Assembly: GCA_035547915.1 (NCBI GenBank)
Contig: DASZTS010000104.1
Coordinates: 1 to 64,000, forward strand
Reading direction: 5' to 3'
Length of the DNA: 64,000 bases
Source of the DNA: DASSFG01 sp035547915
GTDB taxonomy: Bacteria; Planctomycetota; Planctomycetia; Pirellulales; JAICIG01
In this document: positions 1 to 8,763 of the stretch, piece by piece
Numbering within the stretch: position 1 is the stretch's first letter
Layout of the letters: each line of letters begins with the position of its first letter
Program-made: the position numbers and the translations under genes
The notes under the pieces: model-generated
What the model was told of the DNA's origin: nothing
The model's database searches: none
The model's input: only the letters and a program-made list of their open reading frames with translations

Positions 1-1
1 C

Positions 2-1740
2 GATTCGCTGCAAAACTCGGGCGGCACGAGCATCTCGATGTACGGTGGCAGCGGTAGCGACACCCTGTCGAGCACCGGGGCCACCAGCAGTGCCATGGTG
101 GGTGGCACGGGCAACAGCTCGCTGTACTCCAGCGGTGGTTCGAGCATCACGCTGTTCGGCGGCACCGGCAACGATACGCTGGGCTCGAGTGGCGGCACGA
201 GCGTCTCGATGTACGGCGGTAGCGGCGGTGACACTCTATCGAGCACCGGTGGCACGACGGTCACGATGGTGGGCGGCACGGGCAACAGCTCGCTCTATTC
301 GAGCGGCGGTTCGAGCATCACACTCTTCGGTGGCACGGGGAGCGACACGCTGGGCTCGAGCGGTGGCACGAGCGTCTCGATGTACGGCGGTAGCGGCAAT
401 GACACGCTGTCGAGCACGGGCGGAACGACGGTCACGATGGTGGGTGGCACGGGCAACAGCTCGCTTTACTCCAGCGGCGGTTCGAGCATCACGATGTTCG
501 GCGGCACGGGCAACGACACACTCTCGGGCGACGGCGGCACTGGCATCTCCATGTATGGCGGCACGGGCAACGATACGTTGCTGGCCGGCAGCAGCTATAC
601 CATGACCACCTCGGGTGGCACGGAAACGCTTTACACTTCGGCCGGCAGCAGCATCACGATGTTCGGCGGCAGCGGCAACGATTCGTTGGGCAGCAGCGGT
701 GGCACGAGCGTGTCGATGTACGGCGGCAGCGGCAGTGACACGCTATCGAGCACGGGCGGCACGGCGGTCACAATGGTGGGTGGCACGGGGAGCAATTCGC
801 TCTACTCCAGCGGCGGCTCGAGCATCACGATGTTCGGCGGCACGGGTAACGACACGCTGTCGAGCACGGGCGGTACGAATGTCTCGATGTACGGCGGCAG
901 CGGCACCGATTCACTCTCGGCCGGCGGCACCAGCACCACGCTGAGCGGATCGGGCGGCACCGTTACGATGTACACGAGCGGCGGCTCGAGCATCTCGATG
1001 TTCGGCGGCACGGGGAACGACACGCTGGGCAGCACGGGCGGCACGAGCGTCTCGATGTATGGCGGCACGGGCAACGATACCCTGCTCATCACGGGTGGCA
1101 CCGCCAGCACGCTCGTGGGCGGCACGGGCACCAGCTCACTCTATTCGAGCGGTGGTTCGAGCATCACGCTCTTCGGCGGCAGTGGCACCGACACACTGGG
1201 CGGCACGGGAGGCACGAACATCTCTCTGTACGGCGGCAGCGGCAACGATCTCCTGTCGAGTTCCGGCATCACGTCGAGCACGCTGGTCGGCGGAACGGGC
1301 AACGACACGATGTACAACAGCGGCGGCTCGAGCATCACGCTGTTCGGCGGCACGGGCAACGATACGTTGGGCAATACCGGTGGCACGGCGATTTCCGTCT
1401 ATGGCGGCACGGGCAACGACACGCTCACCAACACGGGCGGCACCAGCAACGCCCTGGTGGGCGGCACGGGCAATAGCTCGCTCTATTCGAGCGGTGGTTC
1501 GAGCATCACGCTCTTCGGCGGCAGCGGCAACGATACGCTGGGCAGTTCCGCCAATACCTCGATTTCGATCATCGGCGGCGGTGGCAACGATACGCTCACC
1601 AGCACGGGCGATACCAACGCCACGGTCATCGGAGGCGGCACGGGGGCGAACTCGATGTACGCCAGCGGTGGCACGGGCATCACGATGTTCGGTGGTAGCG
1701 GCAACGACACGCTGGGTGTGGCCGACAGCGCGCAGGTCGA
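2..1740 (+). repeat. Tandem 57-bp / 171-bp coding repeat array (RTX-like)
   Basis: The DNA repeats with a 57-bp unit (19 codons). Three unit types alternate, MYGGSGxDTL, MVGGTGNSSLY and LFGGTGNDTL, giving a 171-bp super-repeat. Copies are very similar near the window edge and drift towards 1700, with some shortened units. The array starts before the window, so its full length is unknown. It encodes the glycine-rich N-terminal part of the giant secreted protein. Confidence 0.85.
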
Positions 1741-4700
1741 ATTGGCCGCCGGGGCCGGCAACAACATCTACTCGGTCGGCGGTTCGGGCAACACGGACCA
1801 GCCGGCCGTCGTCACGCTCGACGACGTCGATACCTATGGCGTCGATCAGGCCGACAGCGACGCCATCGTCTCGGGCACCAACACCATCGAGTTCGGCGAC
1901 CGCGAGTCGAGCGTCTCGCTCGATCTCGGTTTGGCCGGTGCTGGCCTTGCCAATCAGGACGTGCCCTTGCAACAGGTGACGAGCGACCTGTCGCTCTCGC
2001 TCATCGGCCAGTTCCAGAACGTCATCGGCACGGCGGGCAACGATTCGATCGTCGGCGGCAGCGGCCACAACATCCTCTACGGCGGCTCGGGCGAGGCCAC
2101 ACTCGTCGGTGGCTCCGGCCCGGCCACGCTCGTGGCAGGCACCGGCAACGACTGGCTGGGGGCGGGCACCGGTGGCACGACCTTCCGCTTCTCGGGCAGC
2201 CAGTTCGGCAGCGATACGGTCGACCCGCCGGGCGGCCCCGACAACACGCTCGACTTCTCGCAGTTCGGCGGCCCCGTCACGCTCAACCTGGGCAGCACCG
2301 TGGCACAGGTGGTGAGCAAGACGGCCGCCGGCCTGTCCATGCTCACGCTGACGCTGGATGCCAATGCCGCGGGGCTAAACCCCGACGATATCGCGGCCGC
2401 CATCGATTCCGTCATCGACAGCCCTTACAACGATTCCATCACCGGCAACTCGGCGGGCAATCGTTTCTTCGTCGGTGCCGGCAACGACACGTTCACGGGC
2501 GGTGGAGGGAGCGACACGTTCTTCTTCTCCGGCAGCCAACTCGGCAGCGACCAGATCGACGAGACGAGCACGGGCAACACGCTCGACTTCCTCGGCATGG
2601 GTGGGCCGGTGGACGTGAACCTGAGCGGTTCTGCCGACGGCGCGCAGGTGACCAGCCCCGCGGCCGCCGGCACGAACCTGAGCGTGACGCTGAGCAATCC
2701 GAACGCCTTCGACGACGTGATCGGCACGCGCTATGGCGACACACTCCAAGCCGGCAGCGGCGACGTCTCGATCTACGGAGCCGGCGGCAACGACAGCCTG
2801 TTCGCCGGCACCGGCAACGATTACATCCAGGGCAACGTGGAACAGGTCGTCTACCTCGACTTCAGCCATCCCGCATCGACGGTCGATTGGCAGTATTCTG
2901 CGAGCGACCAGGCGGGCATCCTCGCGCGGCTCGCGCAGGATTACGCGGACTTCAACTACGAGTTCACGGCAGACCCGGCGCAGGCCGCGGCATGGGCGGT
3001 TTCCTTCGGTGGCCAGTACACCACCTTCGAGATCAACCAAGGCTCGGCCGGTGGCGCCTCCAACGAGCTCGATTTCGGCAACGTCGATTTGGGCGGCGTC
3101 TCGACGATCAACGTCAATCCGTTCTTGGGCACGGCCGCTGGCCTGGTGGCCCCGACCGACGCGAATGTCATCAGCCTGACGGCCGAGATCGTCGCCCACG
3201 AGCTGGGGCACCAGTCGGGCCTGCGGCACAGCGACGCCTTCGGGCCGATCGGTACCGGCGTCTATGGGACGGTGGCGTCACTCTATGGCCCCAGTTTGCC
3301 GGCTGCGAGCGGCACCGCGCCCGAGACGCCCCAAGATATCATGGCTTCGCCGGCGTCGGTCGACACCACGCTGGCCGAGGCGGCCGGCCTGGATGCCGAT
3401 GGCAATCCTACGCAGCAGACCTACTTCGGCGCGCGCGACGATATCAAGCTCGCCTTCAACGACGACGGCACCGTACTCAACAAGGCCGGTCTGCCGACGC
3501 TCCCCGCGCCCAGCGGCCTGGCCGCCAAGATCACACAGACGTACCAGATCGGCAACCTGCCGCAGTTGGCCGTGCCCAACACGATCGCCGATCCGACCAA
3601 TGTCGATTTCGGCAAGACGTTCGACGTCACGGCCGTGGCCGTCAACGGTGCCCTCACGATGCCCAACGAGCAGGATTTCTACGCCTTCCAGGGGACCGCC
3701 GGCGAGTTGATGAATTTCCAGGCGATCTCGAACACGAACACATCGAACCCGCATCCCTTCTTCACGGAACTCGTGCTGCTCGACGCCAGCGGCGACCTGC
3801 TGGATCCCATCGCCTACAACCTGCACGACTTCGAGTCGACCGATTCGTCGATCGTCGATGTGACGCTCCCCAGCACAGGCACCTATTACATCGGCATCGA
3901 CGCCTATGCCGGCGTGCCGCAGAACATTTCGCCCACTTCGCCCGGCGACTACCAGTTGTTCATGTACAGCTTCGCCACGACCGCCGGGACGATGCCGGCG
4001 ACCAGTGGCGGCGATACGATGGTCGGCGGCGCCGGCGGCGATACGTTTGTCGCCAGCGCGGGCAACGACTTGGTGAACCTCGCGCCGGGCAACACGAATC
4101 CTGCCACGATTTACGGCGGCAGCGGCCAAACCACCGTGAACGCCAATGGCGACGTCACGCCGATCGTCATCGGGGGCGATGTACAAATCGAAGCCTTCAC
4201 TACCACGTCGACGATCACTTGGGCGACACCGGTTGACATAACCTACGGCACGGCACTGAGCGATACTCAGCTCGACGCCACCGCGAACGTGAGCGGTACG
4301 TTCGCTTACTCATTGCCGGCTGGCACGGTACTGCACGCTGGCGATCAGACAATAAATGTCACCTTCACACCTACCGACACCACCGATTACTCCACCGCTA
4401 CCGCCAGCGTCATTTTGCACGTCGATCCCGCCGCGCTGACCATTGCCGCCAACGACCAGGTGATGACCTATGGCGGCACGTTGCCGGCGCTGACGGTGAC
4501 GTACAACGGGTTGGTCAATGGCGACACGGCGGCCACCTTCGGCACGAGCCCGAACGTTACTCCCACGGTGGCCGCTCCGTCGAGCAACCATGTCGGCACG
4601 TATGCGGGCGCAATCGTGGCCTCGGGTGCATCGGATCCCGATTACACGATCAGCTATGTAGCCGGAACCTTGACGGTCACGCCGGCGGCGCTGACCATTA

Positions 4701-5014
4701 CCGCCAACGACCAGACGATGGTCTACGGCGGCACGCTGCCGACGCTGACCGTGACGTACGCCGGACTGGTGAATGGCGATACGCCGACCACATTTGGCAC
4801 GAGCCCGAACGTCGCTCCCAGCATTAACGCACCGTCGACCGACCACGTCGGCACCCACAATGGCGCGATTGTGGCCTCGGGTGCTTCGGATCCCGATTAC
4901 ACGATCAGCTACGTAGCCGGAGACCTGACCGTCACGCCGGCGGCGCTGACCATCACTGCCAATAGCCAGACGATGGTCTACGGCGGCACGCTGCCGACGC
5001 TGACCGTGACGTAA
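2..5014 (+). CDS. Giant secreted RTX-like/metzincin/MBG protein, 5' partial, ends at an in-frame stop
   Basis: The frame is open from the window edge, so the true start and any signal peptide lie upstream. The first ~580 residues are tandem 19-residue units of the type GGTGNDTLGSSGG grouped in threes, resembling calcium-binding RTX nonapeptide repeats. Less regular RTX-like units follow to about 2840. A metzincin zinc motif, HELGHQSGLRH, lies at 3197-3229, so a metallopeptidase domain is likely. A PPC-like beta-sandwich (DFYAFQG … TGTYYIGIDAY) follows at about 3660-3970, then an Ig-like domain and the first MBG repeats. The protein probably acts outside the cell, as an adhesin or matrix-bound protease. 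Translation stops at TAA 5012-5014 inside MBG repeat 3, where the other repeats have a tyrosine codon. The same frame then continues to 8683, so this is probably the first half of one interrupted gene. Confidence 0.85.
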   Translation, partial: DSLQNSGGTSISMYGGSGSDTLSSTGATSSAMVGGTGNSSLYSSGGSSITLFGGTGNDTLGSSGGTSVSMYGGSGGDTLSSTGGTTVTMVGGTGNSSLYSSGGSSITLFGGTGSDTLGSSGGTSVSMYGGSGNDTLSSTGGTTVTMVGGTGNSSLYSSGGSSITMFGGTGNDTLSGDGGTGISMYGGTGNDTLLAGSSYTMTTSGGTETLYTSAGSSITMFGGSGNDSLGSSGGTSVSMYGGSGSDTLSSTGGTAVTMVGGTGSNSLYSSGGSSITMFGGTGNDTLSSTGGTNVSMYGGSGTDSLSAGGTSTTLSGSGGTVTMYTSGGSSISMFGGTGNDTLGSTGGTSVSMYGGTGNDTLLITGGTASTLVGGTGTSSLYSSGGSSITLFGGSGTDTLGGTGGTNISLYGGSGNDLLSSSGITSSTLVGGTGNDTMYNSGGSSITLFGGTGNDTLGNTGGTAISVYGGTGNDTLTNTGGTSNALVGGTGNSSLYSSGGSSITLFGGSGNDTLGSSANTSISIIGGGGNDTLTSTGDTNATVIGGGTGANSMYASGGTGITMFGGSGNDTLGVADSAQVELAAGAGNNIYSVGGSGNTDQPAVVTLDDVDTYGVDQADSDAIVSGTNTIEFGDRESSVSLDLGLAGAGLANQDVPLQQVTSDLSLSLIGQFQNVIGTAGNDSIVGGSGHNILYGGSGEATLVGGSGPATLVAGTGNDWLGAGTGGTTFRFSGSQFGSDTVDPPGGPDNTLDFSQFGGPVTLNLGSTVAQVVSKTAAGLSMLTLTLDANAAGLNPDDIAAAIDSVIDSPYNDSITGNSAGNRFFVGAGNDTFTGGGGSDTFFFSGSQLGSDQIDETSTGNTLDFLGMGGPVDVNLSGSADGAQVTSPAAAGTNLSVTLSNPNAFDDVIGTRYGDTLQAGSGDVSIYGAGGNDSLFAGTGNDYIQGNVEQVVYLDFSHPASTVDWQYSASDQAGILARLAQDYADFNYEFTADPAQAAAWAVSFGGQYTTFEINQGSAGGASNELDFGNVDLGGVSTINVNPFLGTAAGLVAPTDANVISLTAEIVAHELGHQSGLRHSDAFGPIGTGVYGTVASLYGPSLPAASGTAPETPQDIMASPASVDTTLAEAAGLDADGNPTQQTYFGARDDIKLAFNDDGTVLNKAGLPTLPAPSGLAAKITQTYQIGNLPQLAVPNTIADPTNVDFGKTFDVTAVAVNGALTMPNEQDFYAFQGTAGELMNFQAISNTNTSNPHPFFTELVLLDASGDLLDPIAYNLHDFESTDSSIVDVTLPSTGTYYIGIDAYAGVPQNISPTSPGDYQLFMYSFATTAGTMPATSGGDTMVGGAGGDTFVASAGNDLVNLAPGNTNPATIYGGSGQTTVNANGDVTPIVIGGDVQIEAFTTTSTITWATPVDITYGTALSDTQLDATANVSGTFAYSLPAGTVLHAGDQTINVTFTPTDTTDYSTATASVILHVDPAALTIAANDQVMTYGGTLPALTVTYNGLVNGDTAATFGTSPNVTPTVAAPSSNHVGTYAGAIVASGASDPDYTISYVAGTLTVTPAALTITANDQTMVYGGTLPTLTVTYAGLVNGDTPTTFGTSPNVAPSINAPSTDHVGTHNGAIVASGASDPDYTISYVAGDLTVTPAALTITANSQTMVYGGTLPTLTVT

Positions 5015-5962
5015 CCCGGGCTGGTGAATGGCGATACGCCGGCTACGTTTGGCACGAGCCCGAACGTCGCTCCCACGGTGACCGCACCGTCGACCGACCA
5101 CGTCGGCGCCCACAACGGCGCGATTGTGGCCTCGGGTGCTTCGGATCCCGATTACACGATCAGCTACGTAGCCGGAGACCTTACCGTCGCGCGCGCGGCG
5201 CTAACCATCACCGCCAATAGCCAGACGATGGTCTACGGCGGCACGCTGCCAACGCTGACGGTAACGTATACCGGGCTGGTCAACGGCGATACGCCGGCCA
5301 CGTTTGGCACGAGCCCGAACGTCGCTCCCACGGTGACCGCTCCGTCGACCGACCACGTCGGCACCTACCAGGGCGCGATCGTGGCCACGGGTGCCTCGGA
5401 TCCTGACTACACGATCAGCTACGTAGCCGGAGACCTGACCGTCACGCGCGCGGCGCTAACCATCACCGCCAATAACCAGACGATGGTCTACGGTGGCACG
5501 CTGCCGACGCTGACGGTGACGTATACCGGACTGGTGAACGGCGATACGCCGACCACATTTGGCACGAGCCCGAACGTCGCTCCCACGGTAATCGCTCCGT
5601 CGACCGACCACGTCGGCACTCATAACGGAGTGATCGTGGCGTCGGGCGCTTCGGATCCCGATTACACCATCAGCTATCTCGCCGGAACACTGACGGTCAC
5701 GCCGGCGGCGCTAACCATCACCGCCAATAACCAGACGATGGTCTACGGCGGCACGCTGCCAACGCTGACGGTAACGTATACCGGGCTGGTCAACGGCGAC
5801 ACGCCGGCCACGTTCGGCACGAGGCCGAACGTCGCTCCCAGCATTAACGCACCGTCGACCGACCACGTCGGCACCTACCAGGGCGCGATCGTGGCCTCGG
5901 GTGCCTCGGATCCCGATTACACGATCACCTACGTAGCCGGGACCCTGACGGTCACGCAAGCC
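4433..5962 (+). repeat. Six tandem 255-bp repeats encoding MBG domains
   Basis: Six copies begin at 4433, 4688, 4943, 5198, 5453 and 5708, spaced exactly 255 bp (85 codons). Each starts ALTI(T/A)AN and contains VYGGTLPTLTVTY (TYGGTLPALTVTY in copy 1) and ASDPDYTI. This matches the MBG family found in large bacterial surface proteins. The array is flanked by two related Ig-like domains (IT(W)…ITYGTALS…TDYxTATASV) at about 4216-4430 and 5965-6185. Copy 3 carries the in-frame stop. Confidence 0.85.
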
Positions 5963-8683
5963 ACCCCTGTCATCACGTGGCCTTCGCCGGCGGCGATCAC
6001 CTACGGCACAGCTCTGAGCAACACCCAACTGGACGCGATAGCGAATGTTATGGGAACATTCGTCTACAGTCCGGCTGCGGGCACCGTGCTCGGCGTCGGT
6101 AACCAGACGTTGAGCACGACATTCACTCCCAGTGACACCACCGATTACACAACCGCGACGGCCAGCGTGACGCTCGTCGTCAACCCATCCACCACTTCGA
6201 ATCAAATCATCGTGCTCAATGGTACGGCCAGCGGGGCCCTGACGCTCTCTGGCAACGCCAGCATCAACGCGCCGGGTGCTGTGGTGGTCGACTCGAACTC
6301 CAAGACGGCGCTCGTGGCCAGCGGCAACGCCAAATTGAAGGCCACGGCTATCGACGTTGTGGGCGGTGTCGGCTCGTCGGGCAATGCCACGTTCAGCCCG
6401 GCTCCGTTGACCGGCCAGAAGGTCGTGGCCGACCCCTTGGCCGGGCTGGCCGTTCCCGCCGCCGAGACTTCGTTGGGGGCGATCAACCTGAGTGGCAACT
6501 CGTCGCAGACGATCAAGCCCGGCGATTACACGCAGATCTCCGTGTCGGGCAACGCGAAGCTCACGATGCAAGCGGGCACGTACATCATCACCGGCGGCGG
6601 CTTCAGCGTCAGCGGCAACGCCAGCGTGACGGGCAGCGGCGTGCTGATCTACAACGCGGGGAGCAAGTTCCCCAGCGCGGGCGGCAGTTTCGGATATGTC
6701 AACCTGAGCGGCAACGGCACGATCAGCCTCACGCCCGAATCGACCGGGGCGGATGCCGGCGTGTTGATCTTCCAATCGCGCGATAACGCCCAGGCGCTCA
6801 CCTTCAGCGGCAACGCGATGGGCGGCATGTCGGGCACGATCTACGCTCCCGCCGCGGCGGCGACCATCAGCGGCAATGCGTCGCTCAACCTGCCGATGGT
6901 CGTCAACACGCTGTCGCTCAGCGGCAATGCCGTCTTCAACGACGTGGCCGCGCAGCCGGCCGCCGGCAGCACCGCCACCGTCTTCACACCCGCGCAGATT
7001 CGCACCGCCTACGGCATCGATGGGCTGTCGGCCGACGACGGCAGCGGACAGACCATCGCCATCGTCGACGCCTACGATGATCCCGCCATCTTCGACGCCC
7101 TCGACACGTTCGACAGTCAATTCGGCATCGCCTCCTCTGGCCCGACCCTGTATCAGCAATACGGTCCGGCCTCGACATTCTTGAGCGTGTTGAATCAGAG
7201 CGGCCAGACCATGCCCCTGCCGGCCACGGACCCTGCCGGCACGGGCGACAACTGGGAGATGGAGGAAGCGCTCGACGTGGAGTGGGCCCATGCCCTCGCA
7301 CCCGGAGCACGCATCGTGCTGGTCGAAGCCGGCAGCCAATCGCTGGGCGACCTGATGGACAGCGTCGCCACGGCCGCCGACCAGCCCGGGGTGTCGGTCG
7401 TGTCGATGAGCTGGGGCTTCACGGAAGGTCAGACGGTGCTGGCCGCCGACGAAGCGCTGTACGACAGCTACCTCACCACCCCCGCCGGCCACCAGGGCGT
7501 GACCTTCGTGGCCAGCACGGGCGATTTCGGTGCCGCCGCACCCGAGTATCCGGCCTTCTCGCCGAATGTCGTGGCCGTGGGCGGCACCAGCCTGAACCTC
7601 AACGCCGACGATTCCTACGCCGGCGAGACGGCCTGGGGATCGATCGACGCGGCCAGCGGCATCCTGTTCGGCAGCGGCGGCGGTGTCAGCCAATTCGAAC
7701 CGGAACCGGCCTATCAGACCGGCGTGCAGACGACGGGCAACCGCACCACTCCCGACGTCTCGTTCGTGGCCGACCCGTCGACCGGGGCGTGGATCGCGGA
7801 TCCTTACAACCTGGCCGCGAGCGATCCGTGGGAGATCGTGGGCGGCACCAGCCTCTCGGCGCCGTCGTTCGCCGCGCTCTTCGCGCTGGTGAACCAAGAT
7901 CGCGTGGCCGGCGGCCAGGCGACGCTCAATACCGCCGGCCCCACCGAGGTCCAGCAGGCGCTCTACAGCCTGCCGCCGAGCGATTACCACGACGTGACTA
8001 GCGGCAACAACGGATACGGCGCCGGCGCCGGTTACGATCTGGTCACCGGTCTCGGCACGCCGATTGCCAGCCTGCTGGTACCCGACCTGGCATCGTACAA
8101 CGGCGCCGGCAACGACTCCTCCTGGCAGGTCACGGTCACGTCGGCCAACGCGACGCTCGCGAACGGCGACGCGGCGATCATCAACGCCCTGACCGCGCAG
8201 ATGAACGCCTTGCCGGCGTTCGACGTGGAAATGGTTGGCGGCGCGGCGGCTGGTGACACGGCCGACGGCGGCGAACGCGATTCAGAAGCCATTGCGAACG
8301 GCGCTGGACAGTCGCCCGATTCGTCGTCCGAATCGCCGGCGGCCCTTTCCGGCATGTCGGAGTTTGTCGTCCTGCCGTCCGCCGCACCACAACGCATCAC
8401 GACGACCGACGATGTCTTGGGCTTTGTCGGTCAGGTAGGTCTCACCGCGCCCGACATGGGATCGAGTGGTGAGGACGAACCGACATTGCCGGTCGGAGGC
8501 ATCGGCCGGACCGTCTGGGGAGACAGCGCGAGTATCGCCATCCCGGCTTGGCTCGACGAATCCACGGAAGCCCTGGCGATCGCCAGAGGTGACGAGGACG
8601 CCGCTCTGGACGGGGCGAGCCACGACCAACTGTGGGGCGATTGGACGGAAACCGACGAGAGCGATTGGTCCTTTGCCGATTGA
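5024..8683 (+). CDS. Sedolisin (S53) peptidase half of the giant secreted protein
   Basis: This stretch is in the same frame as the upstream piece and separated from it only by the TAA at 5012-5014. The GTG at 5024 is just the first possible restart and has no convincing ribosome-binding site. It contains the rest of the MBG array, an Ig-like domain, a repetitive region rich in 'SGNA' (about 6220-6940), then a serine-carboxyl peptidase domain (about 6985-8095). Sedolisin hallmarks are the EEALDVEW Glu/Asp pair near 7263-7286, STGDFGA near 7513 with the oxyanion-type Asp, the catalytic serine in GGTSLSAP near 7840-7863, and a calcium-site-like DLVTGLGTP near 8036. The last ~190 residues are acidic and unrecognised. 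If the stop is real, this half would lack a signal peptide and probably be silent. Confidence 0.8.
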   Translation: MNGDTPATFGTSPNVAPTVTAPSTDHVGAHNGAIVASGASDPDYTISYVAGDLTVARAALTITANSQTMVYGGTLPTLTVTYTGLVNGDTPATFGTSPNVAPTVTAPSTDHVGTYQGAIVATGASDPDYTISYVAGDLTVTRAALTITANNQTMVYGGTLPTLTVTYTGLVNGDTPTTFGTSPNVAPTVIAPSTDHVGTHNGVIVASGASDPDYTISYLAGTLTVTPAALTITANNQTMVYGGTLPTLTVTYTGLVNGDTPATFGTRPNVAPSINAPSTDHVGTYQGAIVASGASDPDYTITYVAGTLTVTQATPVITWPSPAAITYGTALSNTQLDAIANVMGTFVYSPAAGTVLGVGNQTLSTTFTPSDTTDYTTATASVTLVVNPSTTSNQIIVLNGTASGALTLSGNASINAPGAVVVDSNSKTALVASGNAKLKATAIDVVGGVGSSGNATFSPAPLTGQKVVADPLAGLAVPAAETSLGAINLSGNSSQTIKPGDYTQISVSGNAKLTMQAGTYIITGGGFSVSGNASVTGSGVLIYNAGSKFPSAGGSFGYVNLSGNGTISLTPESTGADAGVLIFQSRDNAQALTFSGNAMGGMSGTIYAPAAAATISGNASLNLPMVVNTLSLSGNAVFNDVAAQPAAGSTATVFTPAQIRTAYGIDGLSADDGSGQTIAIVDAYDDPAIFDALDTFDSQFGIASSGPTLYQQYGPASTFLSVLNQSGQTMPLPATDPAGTGDNWEMEEALDVEWAHALAPGARIVLVEAGSQSLGDLMDSVATAADQPGVSVVSMSWGFTEGQTVLAADEALYDSYLTTPAGHQGVTFVASTGDFGAAAPEYPAFSPNVVAVGGTSLNLNADDSYAGETAWGSIDAASGILFGSGGGVSQFEPEPAYQTGVQTTGNRTTPDVSFVADPSTGAWIADPYNLAASDPWEIVGGTSLSAPSFAALFALVNQDRVAGGQATLNTAGPTEVQQALYSLPPSDYHDVTSGNNGYGAGAGYDLVTGLGTPIASLLVPDLASYNGAGNDSSWQVTVTSANATLANGDAAIINALTAQMNALPAFDVEMVGGAAAGDTADGGERDSEAIANGAGQSPDSSSESPAALSGMSEFVVLPSAAPQRITTTDDVLGFVGQVGLTAPDMGSSGEDEPTLPVGGIGRTVWGDSASIAIPAWLDESTEALAIARGDEDAALDGASHDQLWGDWTETDESDWSFAD

Positions 8684-8763
8684 TGAACTCGGTGATTGAA
8701 TCGGCCTCGTTGCGTCCTTGGTAAGCCGCGTTTCGACGGTCGTTCGCGTCTTCCTGCCCCTTC

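Noticed and set aside
2..1740. Possible CRISPR-like array because of short regular repeats
   Set aside because: Units of 57 bp are contiguous, without unique spacers, and keep one open reading frame; this is coding repeat DNA.
5711..7990. A 759-codon minus-strand frame opposite the S53 peptidase
   Set aside because: The plus strand holds clear peptidase motifs. The antisense frame is an Arg/Gly/Val-rich shadow and has no ribosome-binding site.
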